DNA from: Bacteroidetes bacterium ADurb.Bin037
GTDB taxonomy: Bacteria; Bacteroidota; Bacteroidia; Bacteroidales; UBA932
Length of the DNA stretch: 64,000 nucleotides
Direction of reading: 5' to 3'
NCBI GenBank assembly: GCA_002071175.1
Contig: MWER01000016.1
Span: 124,001 to 188,000 of the forward strand
Below are positions 35,218 through 45,000 of the stretch, piece after piece. Within the stretch, counting starts at the first letter, position 1; each line of letters opens with the position of its first letter. The notes under the pieces were generated by a model. That model ran no database searches and was not told the origin of the DNA. It saw only the letters and a program-made list of their open reading frames with translations. The position numbers and the translations under genes are program-made.

Positions 35218-36750
35218 TTAAACTCCATCACCCATAGGATTCTGATCAACAGACTGATTCAGGTTCTTATTACCGTCAAACTCAGCCTGGGGTATGGTCA
35301 GCACCCATGCATAGGATTCCGGATTTTGTGTGTTCGTACCTTTAATTAAAGCGGCTGTAGGCCATCCCATCTCTTCAGTTCTGGTGAAACCTTGTTTCAG
35401 GCGTCTGATATCATAGATCCGGCCGTATTCGCCCCACAGTTCTATGCGGCGTTGGATCAGGATCTCTTCAAGCAGTGAACCGGTCTCATCGGAAGTGAGA
35501 GCTCCGAGGGCGGTCCCGGTTTTGTTAACCGTATAGTTGGGATCGCGTTTTGCCATCAGTTGCATCAGCAAGTCGCGTGCTGCCTGTTCGTTTCCAAGGC
35601 GGCATTCTGCTTCTGCCTCTGTAAGGAGCATTTCTTCGTTACGCATCCAGATGTAGTCAGCAGTATAAAGTGACATGTCTAGCCACCTAAATTTAATTTG
35701 CTGGTATCCGCCTTTCGGATGGTTGGGATCCCACCAGCTCTGAGCGCGGATGTCCCCTGCACCCATCTTGGCATACAAGTTACGATTGATTCGTTTCAAT
35801 GCGGTATTGCCATAAGCGGGTGAGTTGGAGTCCATATGCATCATGAAAGAAGCATAAATACCTGATTGGTCGGAAATGATCTCGGCTCCCCACATGACGT
35901 TTTTAGCCTTGATGGAGTTCATACCTCCGGTAAGGTCTGCATCATCACCTATACTTGATTTTTTGCGGGCTTCTGCAGCAGCTGCTTTGGCCTTGCCCCA
36001 ATTTTCCATGGTCAGGTATATGCGGGCTGCAATACCTTGGGCAACGTGATAATCAATGTGTGATTTGTGTATCTGCGGTTTGGCTTCTTTCAACAAGGCA
36101 ACAGCCTTCTCGATGTCTGCTACGATCAGGTCATAAACTTGTTGAACAGTGGAACGCGGTTGACCTTCTGTTCCGGCCGCACTGGGTTCCGTATAAATGG
36201 GAACTCCCGGATCGGATTCGTGGCCTTTATAGGTACGGGCAAATGACTGAATGAGCATAAAGTAACTGTATGCCCTGATAGCATATCCCTGTCCAATAAT
36301 GTAATTGACATCGCTGGGCAAACCTTCCATGGTTTCTTCCGCTGCAATGATGTAGTTGGCATTGGCAACCCATTTATAGTATGCACTCCATAAATCATAG
36401 GAGCGCCATGCCCCGGATGTATAGCGAGCTTTTACATTGTATGTGCAATCGTACCAGAACCATCCGCTACCCTGACCTGACATGACGTGGTCTTCACCCA
36501 TAACATCACCCATCAGGTTGTAAGCAGTGATCCCGAAGCACTGGTGCGTATTACCAGTTGTGGACCAACCAGCTCTGTACATAGAGCGGTAAATACCGTT
36601 CAATGGTACTAGGGCTGCTGAAGCATTTATGAACAGCCCGTCCCCGGAAACAGCGGTAGTGGGAGAAGTTTCCAATGAATCTTTGGAGCAGGAAACTGTA
36701 CCGACGGCCACCACTAAAGTAATTATAAGAATAGTATATAATTTTTTCAT
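35218..36750 (-). CDS. SusD/RagB family outer-membrane lipoprotein
   Basis: SusD proteins bind the substrate at the cell surface and form a lid on the SusC channel. The 510-residue protein has a lipobox (GTVSC, Cys21), N-terminal helices with TPR-like repeats (about 80-330; GQGYAIRAYSYFMLIQSFAR, HVAQGIAARIYLTMENWGKA) and the C-terminal family signature IQRRIELWGEYGRIYDIRRL. It pairs with the susC gene 18 bp upstream. No glycosidase is nearby, so the substrate may be a peptide or a glycan handled elsewhere. Confidence 0.93.
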   Translation of the reverse strand: MKKLYTILIITLVVAVGTVSCSKDSLETSPTTAVSGDGLFINASAALVPLNGIYRSMYRAGWSTTGNTHQCFGITAYNLMGDVMGEDHVMSGQGSGWFWYDCTYNVKARYTSGAWRSYDLWSAYYKWVANANYIIAAEETMEGLPSDVNYIIGQGYAIRAYSYFMLIQSFARTYKGHESDPGVPIYTEPSAAGTEGQPRSTVQQVYDLIVADIEKAVALLKEAKPQIHKSHIDYHVAQGIAARIYLTMENWGKAKAAAAEARKKSSIGDDADLTGGMNSIKAKNVMWGAEIISDQSGIYASFMMHMDSNSPAYGNTALKRINRNLYAKMGAGDIRAQSWWDPNHPKGGYQQIKFRWLDMSLYTADYIWMRNEEMLLTEAEAECRLGNEQAARDLLMQLMAKRDPNYTVNKTGTALGALTSDETGSLLEEILIQRRIELWGEYGRIYDIRRLKQGFTRTEEMGWPTAALIKGTNTQNPESYAWVLTIPQAEFDGNKNLNQSVDQNPMGDGV

Positions 36751-36768
36751 ATTCGTTTCCTCCGTTAA

Positions 36769-39700
36769 TTAAAAGTTAAGATTAAGACCTATGGCGTATG
36801 TCTTGTTGGGAGAATATGCATAGGCAGTAGAACCGGAGAAATTATACTGCACGTCCATTCCGTCAAGGTAATTGAACATAGCCATGTTATCCAGGGTGAC
36901 GTAAATACGGAGCTGGGATACTCCAAGTTTTCTGGATGCAGAAGCGGGCAGGGTATATCCCAGTGTAATGTTCTTGATAGCAAAATATGAAGCATCAATC
37001 AGATAGGCATCGGATGTAGTGTACTTTGCGTTGATGCCGGCACGGGGAACGTCGGTCACGTCACCGGGCTTCTGCCAGCGGCGTAATGCGTTTTTGCTCC
37101 ATGTGTTTCCCGTGTACATAGGGTTCATGGCTCCAACGTACAATCCATCGTATATTAAGCCTCCTATGGAATAGGTGGTCATAACACTCAGGTCAATGCT
37201 ATTGAAGAAAGTCAATTCCATGCTCGCACTTCCGTAAAGGTCCGGGATGCGGCTTCCATGGTACCATTTGCTGGTGGCAGCCTTGCCATAGTCGGAACTG
37301 ATATACGGATCTATAGGATTGTCATTATCGTCTTTCTCGTCATATACCCAGTATAGCTGTGTACCGTTGGCAGGATCTACACCGGCAGATTTTGCCATGT
37401 AGAATGTCTCAATAGGCATTCCTTCTTTATAGATATAAATGCCGCTGACAAATTCAGGAGCGTCTTCTGTAAGTTCCAGGATCTTGTTCTGTACCCTGGA
37501 TCCGAGCAATGTAACCCTCCATCCAAAGTTGCGGGTATCTACGATCTGGGCTGAAAGCGTCATTTCTAACCCTTTATTGACCATGGTTCCCACGTTGGCA
37601 TCGTATCCGGTAAAGCCGGTGGAAAGTGCCATAGGATAGCTCAGCAACATATCTGAAGTCAGACGGTTGAAGTATTCAAAACTGAAATCGATCCGTCCGC
37701 CAAATAACCTGGCATCCAGTCCAACATTGAAGTTTGCGTTCTTTTCCCATCTAAGGTCTTTGTTTTCCAAAGAAGAGATCATGGCTCCTATAAAACCTGC
37801 GTTGGGATAGGAGAGGCTGTAGAAACTCTGCCATGCATAAAAGGTGCCCAGGTCGTCGTTACCCTGAACTCCATAGCTGACTTTCAGTGCCAGGTTGTTA
37901 ATCCAGGATACGTTCCTCATGAAGTTTTCCTGAGAAATGCGCCAGTTAGCACCTACAGACCAGAAGTTACCCCAACGGCTGTCTTTATAGAAACGGGAAG
38001 TACCGTCTGTACGGAAAGAAGCCGAAAAATAATACCTTTCCTTGAAGTTGTAATTCAAACGGGACAGGTATGATTCTATCTTGTATGCACTGGAATAGGA
38101 GTCGGCGTTAGTGATAGTCGTTCCGGGACGCAGTTCCAGGATTCCGTCAACCAGGTTGGTTTTTTGTGCTGTCAGATAATTGTAGGAGTAGTTGTAGTAC
38201 TCATGACCTGCAAGCAAGTTAATGGTATGGTCGCCAAAGCTGCGGTCCCATGTCAGCAATTGGTTCAAGGTAAAGCTGAACGTGCGGCCTACGCTCTTGG
38301 TAAGACGTCCGTTGGAGCTGGCGGCGTTCCCATGGTACAAGTTATAAAACGTTGTGCTACTGGAGGATACGTAGTCAAATCCGAAGTTTGCCGTCAGTTT
38401 AAGGCCTTTAAGCCATCCGGCACTGTTTTGATCCGATCCGATGGCCAGGAAGGTACGGCCGCTGACGTTGTCTCCCGTGTGGAGGAACTTGTCATCGTAA
38501 AGTGTACCGACACAACTGAAGTCGTTCAGAGTGGGACGGGTTTTTCCGTAGTCAAGTTGTCTGTTCCCAAGCTCGTCGAGCAGATCCTTCCCGGCTTCGT
38601 CTTTAAGCCATACGGGGTAAATAGGAGCCAGGAACTGGGCGCTGTACCATACGTTGGCATAAGCAGATCCCGAGTAGCCCGAATAATTGGAAGTTGTCAA
38701 GGATGTGGACAGGTTCAATCCTGCTTTTACCCAGTCGTTTACTTGGCTGTCCACATTGGCACGGCCGGAGAAACGTTTGAAGTTGGTAGTCTTCAAAATA
38801 CCGTCTTCATCCAGGAATCCGAGAGATAACAGGGCTTTGGTCTTGGCGCTGCCGCCGGCTACAGTGACCTGGTGTTCGTGCCTGAATGCATTCAGGTGGG
38901 TAATCTCGTCCATCCAGTTCTCGTCCCAGGCCGATACGGCATCGTCCCTGACAGCTCCGGTTGCCGGGTCTATCACGGTTGCCCATGTGTAGTTCTTAAA
39001 GGGATTGTAAATTTCTCCCCCCAGGGTGCTTGCCAAGTCTCTCATGGCATTTTGTGATGCTACTTCCCAAGGGTATCCGTTATCAAAAGCGTATGCGTTA
39101 CGCAATGATTCAAAGGTCATATTTACGTAGTCCCTTTGGTCTACCACGTCATAACGTTTTAGGGCACGGTTGGAAATACCTGCGCTACCGTTATAGATAA
39201 TGTTTACTTTTTCCGAAGTTGCCCTCTTTGTAGTGATCATGATGACACCGTTGGCTCCACGTGCACCGTACAGGGCTCCCGAGGAAGCATCTTTTAAAAC
39301 GGTCATGCTTTCTATATCTGCAGGATTAATAGAATTCAGTGAACCGTCGAAAGGGATTCCGTCTACAACATACAACGGAGTCCGGCTTGCATTGATGGAA
39401 CCGTATCCACGGATAATCACAGAGGATCCCGAACCGGGTTGCCCCGAACCGGATGTGGTGATAACCCCGGTGGAAAGGCCGTCCAAAGCTTTGGTTACGT
39501 TGGACACAACGCGTTTGGATAATTTTTCACTATCCAGAACTGTTGCAGAACCGGTCAGTGATTCTTTCTTTGCTGTACCGTATGCGACTACCACAACATC
39601 TTCCAATGCTATGGCGTCGGGATACATAACAACATCAACCACCGCTCTGCCATTGATCTCAGCAACGACCGTCTGCATACCTACAAAAGTGAAGCGGAGT

Positions 39701-39906
39701 GTGTTGCTGCCAACTGGAACGTTAATTGAATAAACGCCATCCAGATTCGTTTGAGAGGTAATAGTTGTTCCTGCCACAACTACTGTCACATAGGGTATTG
39801 GAGCGCCGTCTTCAGAGGAAGTAACCGTTCCGGTCACCCTCTGTTGGGCAAACAGTGCTGTGAACCCCATTATGACTGACAAAGTCAACAAAAGGATTTT
39901 TTTCAT
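36769..39906 (-). CDS. SusC/RagA family TonB-linked outer-membrane transporter
   Basis: The 1045-residue importer has a signal peptide (to ALFAQ). A carboxypeptidase-like N-terminal domain follows (about 22-100; RVTGTVTSSEDGAPIPYVTV), then a TonB-box/plug region (EDVVVVAYGTAKKESLTGSA, RGYGSINASRTPLYVVDGIP). The 22-strand barrel ends in YAIGLNLNF. It forms the pore of the SusC/D complex with the following susD product. A leader of about 57 nt separates it from a -7 box at 39968-39976. It is divergent, across a 2.1 kb gap, from a second SusC/D pair. Confidence 0.94.
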   Translation of the reverse strand: MKKILLLTLSVIMGFTALFAQQRVTGTVTSSEDGAPIPYVTVVVAGTTITSQTNLDGVYSINVPVGSNTLRFTFVGMQTVVAEINGRAVVDVVMYPDAIALEDVVVVAYGTAKKESLTGSATVLDSEKLSKRVVSNVTKALDGLSTGVITTSGSGQPGSGSSVIIRGYGSINASRTPLYVVDGIPFDGSLNSINPADIESMTVLKDASSGALYGARGANGVIMITTKRATSEKVNIIYNGSAGISNRALKRYDVVDQRDYVNMTFESLRNAYAFDNGYPWEVASQNAMRDLASTLGGEIYNPFKNYTWATVIDPATGAVRDDAVSAWDENWMDEITHLNAFRHEHQVTVAGGSAKTKALLSLGFLDEDGILKTTNFKRFSGRANVDSQVNDWVKAGLNLSTSLTTSNYSGYSGSAYANVWYSAQFLAPIYPVWLKDEAGKDLLDELGNRQLDYGKTRPTLNDFSCVGTLYDDKFLHTGDNVSGRTFLAIGSDQNSAGWLKGLKLTANFGFDYVSSSSTTFYNLYHGNAASSNGRLTKSVGRTFSFTLNQLLTWDRSFGDHTINLLAGHEYYNYSYNYLTAQKTNLVDGILELRPGTTITNADSYSSAYKIESYLSRLNYNFKERYYFSASFRTDGTSRFYKDSRWGNFWSVGANWRISQENFMRNVSWINNLALKVSYGVQGNDDLGTFYAWQSFYSLSYPNAGFIGAMISSLENKDLRWEKNANFNVGLDARLFGGRIDFSFEYFNRLTSDMLLSYPMALSTGFTGYDANVGTMVNKGLEMTLSAQIVDTRNFGWRVTLLGSRVQNKILELTEDAPEFVSGIYIYKEGMPIETFYMAKSAGVDPANGTQLYWVYDEKDDNDNPIDPYISSDYGKAATSKWYHGSRIPDLYGSASMELTFFNSIDLSVMTTYSIGGLIYDGLYVGAMNPMYTGNTWSKNALRRWQKPGDVTDVPRAGINAKYTTSDAYLIDASYFAIKNITLGYTLPASASRKLGVSQLRIYVTLDNMAMFNYLDGMDVQYNFSGSTAYAYSPNKTYAIGLNLNF

Positions 39907-39967
39907 CTGTCTTTTTTTTAGGTTAATAAATAGTTTATAGGGTTTGTTTATTTTGCATATGTAGCTA

Positions 39968-40002
39968 ACAAAGATATATATTTTTTTCTTGAAATATACA
40001 AA
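39968..40002 (-). promoter_or_regulatory. Promoter of the first susCD operon
   Basis: The -7 box TATCTTTGT (39968-39976) has a TTTG (39999-40002) 22 nt upstream on the minus strand. The spacing is slightly long. Leader about 59 nt. Confidence 0.5.
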
Positions 40003-40076
40003 TTTTTGAATAGGAACCCCTTTTTTGTTAGAATCTCTTAGATATATAGGCTGTTTTTACATATAGGGACCGTGTC

Positions 40077-40212
40077 CTTTTATTGGTTAAAGAGCAGATA
40101 AGAAATGATCTGCTCAAGTATAGTAAATCATAAAAAAAGTATAAATAAAACAGAATAAACACTTCAAACAAAAAATTTTTAATCCCGAATGTTGCTTTTT
40201 ATTATGGAATTC
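40077..40212 (+). repeat. Decayed copy of the second susC upstream region (copy A)
   Basis: These 136 bp align with 41822-41959 in the same orientation. The last 72 bp (40141-40212) differ by one base only. It includes the inverted repeat GAGCAGAT/ATCTGCTC (40092-40115) and the -33-like GTTG. The -7 box TACTTTTG of the intact copy is missing; the sequence reads TTAACATA after GAATTC. Confidence 0.85.
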
Positions 40213-40217
40213 TTAAC

Positions 40218-40406
40218 ATATAGACAGCAGGAAGGGTTATGGAAGCGACTGATGGTCAGCCACTTCCTGGTGTAACGATTGTTGTACAGGGAGAGCTCAT
40301 TGTACATATTACCAATAGTCAGGAGAACTTTACTGTCATAATGTGCCCCTGATGCAACCCTTATCGTAACTTATGTGCGGTATGTGAGCGTAGAAGTGCC
40401 AGTTAA
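40218..40406 (+). pseudogene. Remnant of a susC 5' end
   Basis: About 190 bp match codons for the N-terminal domain of the SusC at 42012 (DAADGQPLPGATIVVQGE, then TVTCAPDATLIVTYVGYVS). Small indels break the frame, and there is no start codon or signal peptide. Roughly 120 bp carrying the -7 box, ATG and signal peptide have been lost between it and copy A. Homology stops at 40406, where an IS3-like fragment begins. It cannot make a protein. Confidence 0.82.
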
Positions 40407-40414
40407 CTTAATAT

Positions 40415-40484
40415 CTACTGTTCTTTAATTTCCTCGATGACTACCCTTAAAGGCAGCACTGTGCTTTCTGCTTGTTGTTGACAT
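40415..40484 (-). pseudogene. IS3-type transposase OrfA N-terminal remnant
   Basis: On the minus strand, MSTTSRKHSAAFKG runs from 40484; a one-base shift then gives VVIEEIKEQ and a stop. Joined, this resembles the N-terminus of IS3-family OrfA proteins (RKHSxxFKAxVALEAIKEQ). Only about 23 codons remain. The gap 40485-40665 is AT-rich with nothing else recognisable. Confidence 0.55.
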
Positions 40485-40665
40485 ATATTTAATCGTTTTT
40501 GTAAACTTATCACATGGTCTGAGTTTATGGGGGTGTTATAGGCTTAATACACATAATTTTAAATACTACTTTAAGATAAAACTGATTATTATTGAACAAC
40601 AATGGTTTAGTAAGTTAAAAAAGAAGAAGTTAGATTATTTTGAGTAATACTAAATAAGATTTATT

Positions 40666-41067
40666 TTAAAATTCAATTTCTCGGTAAACGTAAAATGGAT
40701 AATAATAAGTACCATCGTTCCAATATCCACTTACAGAGAACCAAAAGCCATTACCTCCTGGTAAAGTATTATAATACGAGATAACATCTGTTACATTTAT
40801 AGTATATGAAAATGGGCCATAGGGTATTATACTTATTGATACATCATAATATCCATTTGGTTGTTTTTCATAATCAGCCCTTATCATTAGAAGGTCTTCA
40901 TACGTTATATAATAACCGGAATTAACATCCCCAACTAGACCTATTCCACCACCATATCCATCAGGATCAATATCAGCTATAACATCAATTGGTTGGGCAT
41001 TAAGAGTAGTTAATCCTATAAATGAAAAGCCCAAACACATAGTTATTATTAAAAATATTTTTTTCAT
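40666..41067 (-). CDS. Orphan secreted protein of unknown function
   Basis: The 133-residue product has a clear signal peptide (MKKIFLIITMCLGFSFIGLT, cleavage near LNAQ). The mature part is about 108 residues, acidic and rich in Tyr, Gly and Pro (DIDPDGYGGGIGLVGDVNSG, GNGFWFSVSGYW), suggesting a small all-beta domain. I do not recognise a family. GC is clearly lower than in flanking core genes and it stands alone among IS and susC remnants, so recent acquisition is likely. No -7 box was found upstream. Coding status is supported by the signal peptide and open frame only. Confidence 0.6.
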   Translation of the reverse strand: MKKIFLIITMCLGFSFIGLTTLNAQPIDVIADIDPDGYGGGIGLVGDVNSGYYITYEDLLMIRADYEKQPNGYYDVSISIIPYGPFSYTINVTDVISYYNTLPGGNGFWFSVSGYWNDGTYYYPFYVYREIEF

Positions 41068-41562
41068 GATTTTTTGTTTAAAGATTAATAAATATAATCT
41101 AACTTCTCTATGTTTATTACCATGATGGTCTGGAGTTGCTAATCTAGCTGGGACACAGAATTAAGCATAAAAATTTAATTTTATGCAACATGAGAAAACG
41201 AGGAACATATTACAACAAAGCATTCATAAAGAATGCGGTCAACAAAGAGAATGTGGTCAAATTAAGATTATAAGGCAGGATATAGTATTCCCCATTCTTT
41301 TCACCTTGATCTCAATGACTCTTTTTCCATGAAAATGAATCTTTTATACAGTCACGAATATAACCATATTGTTTGAGAAAAACAAGGGTTTGACAAATTG
41401 TTTTCAATAGTTATCAGCAGATTACATGTAATTAATAATTTGTTTAGAAAAATGTGTAATAGCTCGTTAAAACTCTTTACGAGTATACGGTATGAACTCC
41501 ATAGAATAATAGTTCTTGGAAAATAGTGTTATTTAGTAGCAAGTGGGGTTGTATTCCGGACA
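41068..41562. other. AT-rich intergenic region with fragments
   Basis: No intact gene. At 41165-41186 GCATAAAA/TTTTATGC forms a perfect 8-bp inverted repeat with a 6-nt loop. Directly after it a 27-codon plus-strand frame (41190-41273; MRKRGTYYNKAFIKNAV) vaguely resembles a transposase OrfA start. Another short open stretch (about 41276-41375; LDLNDSFSMKMNLLYSHEYN) could be outer-membrane barrel debris. None of these is strong. Confidence 0.45.
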
Positions 41563-41784
41563 TTATATATTATGATTTACCACGGCAGTGTTATGCAAGA
41601 AGGGTTTTGCTGATTCTGACAGATAACCTAAGCCCTGTTTTCTGACATATACTCTTGCCATGTTGACGGAAGATAGCGAATCGTTAGGAATAAACAACAA
41701 GACTTCTTTGTTGTGAGTCTGATAGTGAGTAAGTTTCATAAATTGTTTTGCATCGCGAAAAACAAACTCCAGATATAATTTCGT
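41563..41784 (-). pseudogene. IS4-type DDE transposase C-terminal remnant
   Basis: A 73-codon minus-strand stretch without a proper start reads EFVFRDAKQFMKLTHYQTHN and then SLSSVNMARVYVRK. This matches the C-terminal block EFxFRDAKQFTGLxHCQAR...SLxxVNLAK known from Bacteroidota IS4-like transposases. It is preceded by a stop and lacks the rest of the gene and any visible terminal repeats, so the element is dead. Confidence 0.7.
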
Positions 41785-41821
41785 TTAGATACAAGCCGTA
41801 ATAGCTTATGGGAACCGGACT

Positions 41822-41959
41822 CTTTTATTGGTTAAAAAGCAGGCAAGAAAAATCTGCTTATTCATAGAAAAAATCATAAAAAAAAGTATAAATAAAACAG
41901 AATAAACACTTCAAACAAAAAATTTTTAATTCCGAATGTTGCTTTTTATTATGGAATTC
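41822..41959 (+). repeat. Intact susC upstream region (copy B of the direct repeat)
   Basis: 138 bp matching copy A at 40077-40212. It contains the stem AAGCAG/CTGCTT (41837-41842 with 41854-41859), a run of A residues and the 72 bp nearly identical block that ends at GAATTC just upstream of the -7 box. Confidence 0.85.
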
Positions 41960-41969
41960 CATACTTTTG
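41938..41969 (+). promoter_or_regulatory. Promoter of the second susCD operon
   Basis: GTTG (41938-41941), 20 nt, then TACTTTTG (41962-41969), a good Bacteroidota promoter. The predicted leader is about 39 nt to the ATG at 42012. Confidence 0.65.
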
Positions 41970-42011
41970 AATACATTTTTAACCTAAATTTTCTAACCTA
42001 ACTTCATTAAG

Positions 42012-45000
42012 ATGAAAAAAACCAAAACTATCCTAACTTTCCTGTTCATGGGATTCTGTTCCTTGGTCATGGCACAGAATATCCAGGTAACGGGAAAGGT
42101 TACGGATGCGGCTGATGGTCAGCCGCTTCCTGGTGCAACGATTGTTGTACAGGGAGAACGCACTGCACATGTTACTGACAGTCAGGGGAACTTTACTGTC
42201 ACATGTGCCCCTGACGCAACACTCATCGTAACTTATGTAGGGTACGTGAGCGTAGAGGTGGCGGTGAACAACCGTTCAGTGATCAATGTAGAAATGAGTG
42301 ACTCAAATGTTCTGGAAGAGGTTGTTGTGACAGCCCTTGGTATTACAAGAGAAAGGAAATCCATTGGGGCAGCCATCCAGGATGTCAAAGCAGAAGAGAT
42401 CACCAAACAGGGTCACATGAACTTGTCTTCGGCACTTTCCGGGCGTGTTGCAGGGATGCAGGTTACGCAGGCCGGCGGTGCCATAGGGGCATCATCACGT
42501 ATTGTGGTCCGCGGTAACTCTTCTCTGAGTAGTAACGAACCTATGATTGTAGTGGATGGGATACCCATCGCAAACGACAATTATATGGTGAGTGCTGTTA
42601 ACTACGGTTCGGGATTATACGATATCAATCCCGAGGATATTGAGAGTGTATCCGTACTGAAAGGTGGTTCTGCAGCCTTGTATGGAATGCGTGCAGGTAA
42701 CGGTGTAATTCTTATTACGACCAAATCCGGAAAATCGGCAAGGGAAGGCGTATCCGTAACATACAACGGCAGCTTTACCGTTGATAATGTTTACAACATA
42801 CCTCCGCTTCAGAATCTTTACGGACAGGGTTATGAAGGCGCAGAATATTATTTTACGCAATTTAAGAAGAAACTGGCAGACAAAGGCACACCTTATCAGG
42901 GGACTTACCAGGATTGGGTCTATAATGAACTCGGTTTTACCAGTCTTGACAATTATTTTGGAGCAGATGAAAGCTGGGGACCGCGTCTTGATATAGGTCT
43001 GAATATCCCACAGTGGGATAGTCCGGTTGTAGACGGAGTTCACAAAGCTACTCCTTGGGTCTCCCATCCTGATAATATCAAGAGTTTCTTCCAGACAGGA
43101 TTCTCACAGAGCCATAATATAGCTGTGGTTACGCGAGGGACCAAAGCTACCACGCGGGCATCGTTGGGCTTCAGAGATCAAAAGGGAACACTTCCCAATA
43201 CGGACCAAAAACGTGTTTCAGCACAGGTTAACACCAATGTTGATGTCAATAAATACATTTCATTTGATCTGGGTATGAACTATACCAGGACACAGAGTGA
43301 CAACCTTCCCCAAGGTGCTTACGCTTCAGGGAACCCTATGCAGTCTATACTTCAGTGGTTTGGCAGGCAGGTCAATATGCACTCCTTAAAGGAAATGTAT
43401 GATAAGGGCAATGATCCTTATACGGGAAAACCCTACAGCTGGTGCCCGGATTACCATCAGAACCCCTATTATACAATGCATTATAACACAAACAACTTTG
43501 AACGTAACCGGTTTTTCGGAAAAGCTTCTTTGTGGATCAAACCTACAAGCTGGCTGAAATTCGAAGGTCGCGTAGGTTATGATTATTACGACACATATAC
43601 CAAACAGGTAGTCCTTTACAATACCGATTATCCGGATGGCGGTTTCTGGTCGTATAACAGAAAATTTGCGGAATTAAACGCAGACTTTTTGGCCTATTTT
43701 AACAAGACTTTCGGTGATAACCTGTTTAATATAAGCGCTGTAGTTGGAGCAAACTACAGGGATCTTAATTACCAGACATCTTCACTTTCTGCAGGAGCCC
43801 TGATTGTGCCGGGACTGTTCACAATATCCAATGTTGACGGTAGTCCGGGTACTTCGATGGGTGGTTCGCATATCCGTGAAAATTCGGTGTATGCCAACCT
43901 TTCACTCGGATTTAAGGGGATGCTCTATTTAGATGCTTCTGTTCGTAACGACTGGAGTTCGACCATAGCCGATCCGTTCTTTTATCCTTCCGTATCGGGT
44001 AGCTGGATACTTACGGAAACATTCCCCTTCATCAAAGGATCGGTGATCGAATTCCTGAAGATTCGTGGGGGCTGGGCAAAGGTTGGTGCCGGGACTTCGG
44101 CCTACCAGACAGACAGGTATTACTCGTCTGTTGGATATAACATCCATGGTGCTGGTCAGTTTTACAATCCTACGACTTATCCGCCTGCAGGTCTGAGACC
44201 TGAATCCGTTGAAACATCGGAAATAGGGCTGGAAGCCAATTTCCTTGAGAACCGACTTGGATTTGACCTGGCATTATACAATAAGAATACTACCGATCAG
44301 ATACTTTCTGTCGAAGTTTCCAGATCGACAGGCTATAGTTCCATGCTGATCAATGCCGGTAAAATCAACAATAAGGGTATTGAACTTCAATTGAGAGCTA
44401 ATCCCATAAGGACAAGCACATTCAACTGGAATATAACCTTAAACTGGTCTAAGGATAAGAGCAAGATCCTTTATCTGTATGAGAATGAAGAATCCAAACA
44501 ATTTATAGATGTCTATACACTTGGTTCTTCATGGTCGGTATATACCCAGGCACGTAAGGGAGAACCCTGGGGTGCCATATACGGGACGGGATCGGTAATG
44601 GACGATAATGGAAATATCATAGTAGGAGCTAACGGAAGGGCAAAACGCGAAGCCAAGATATTGGGTAATGTCAATCCCGACTGGATAGCAGGTCTGAGTA
44701 TGAATTTCGTTTGGAAAGACCTTTCTTTCGGATTTATGTTTGATTTCCGTAAAGGTGGAGACGTTTTCTCCGTATCCCAGATGTTCGGAAGCTATACCGG
44801 TATTTATGAATATACGGCAGCCAATAACATTCGTGAAAACGGCGTCGTATTTGGAAAAGACATTTTCCCAGACAGGAAATTCGTGAAAGAGGATGGTTCC
44901 GTTAACGATATTGTAGTTGCTCCGACTTCTGCCTTTGCAGATTTTTACAGCAACCGTTCTTTCTCTGTATTTGACGGATCTTACCTGAAACTGAAGGATT

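Noticed and set aside
38164..38829. 221-codon plus-strand frame opposite susC
   Set aside because: A shadow of the SusC barrel codons; its composition follows the antisense of a repetitive barrel and it has no promoter.
41190..41273. 27-codon frame possibly starting an IS3-like OrfA (MRKRGTYYNKAFIKNAV)
   Set aside because: Too short and the resemblance is weak; kept only as a note in the intergenic description.
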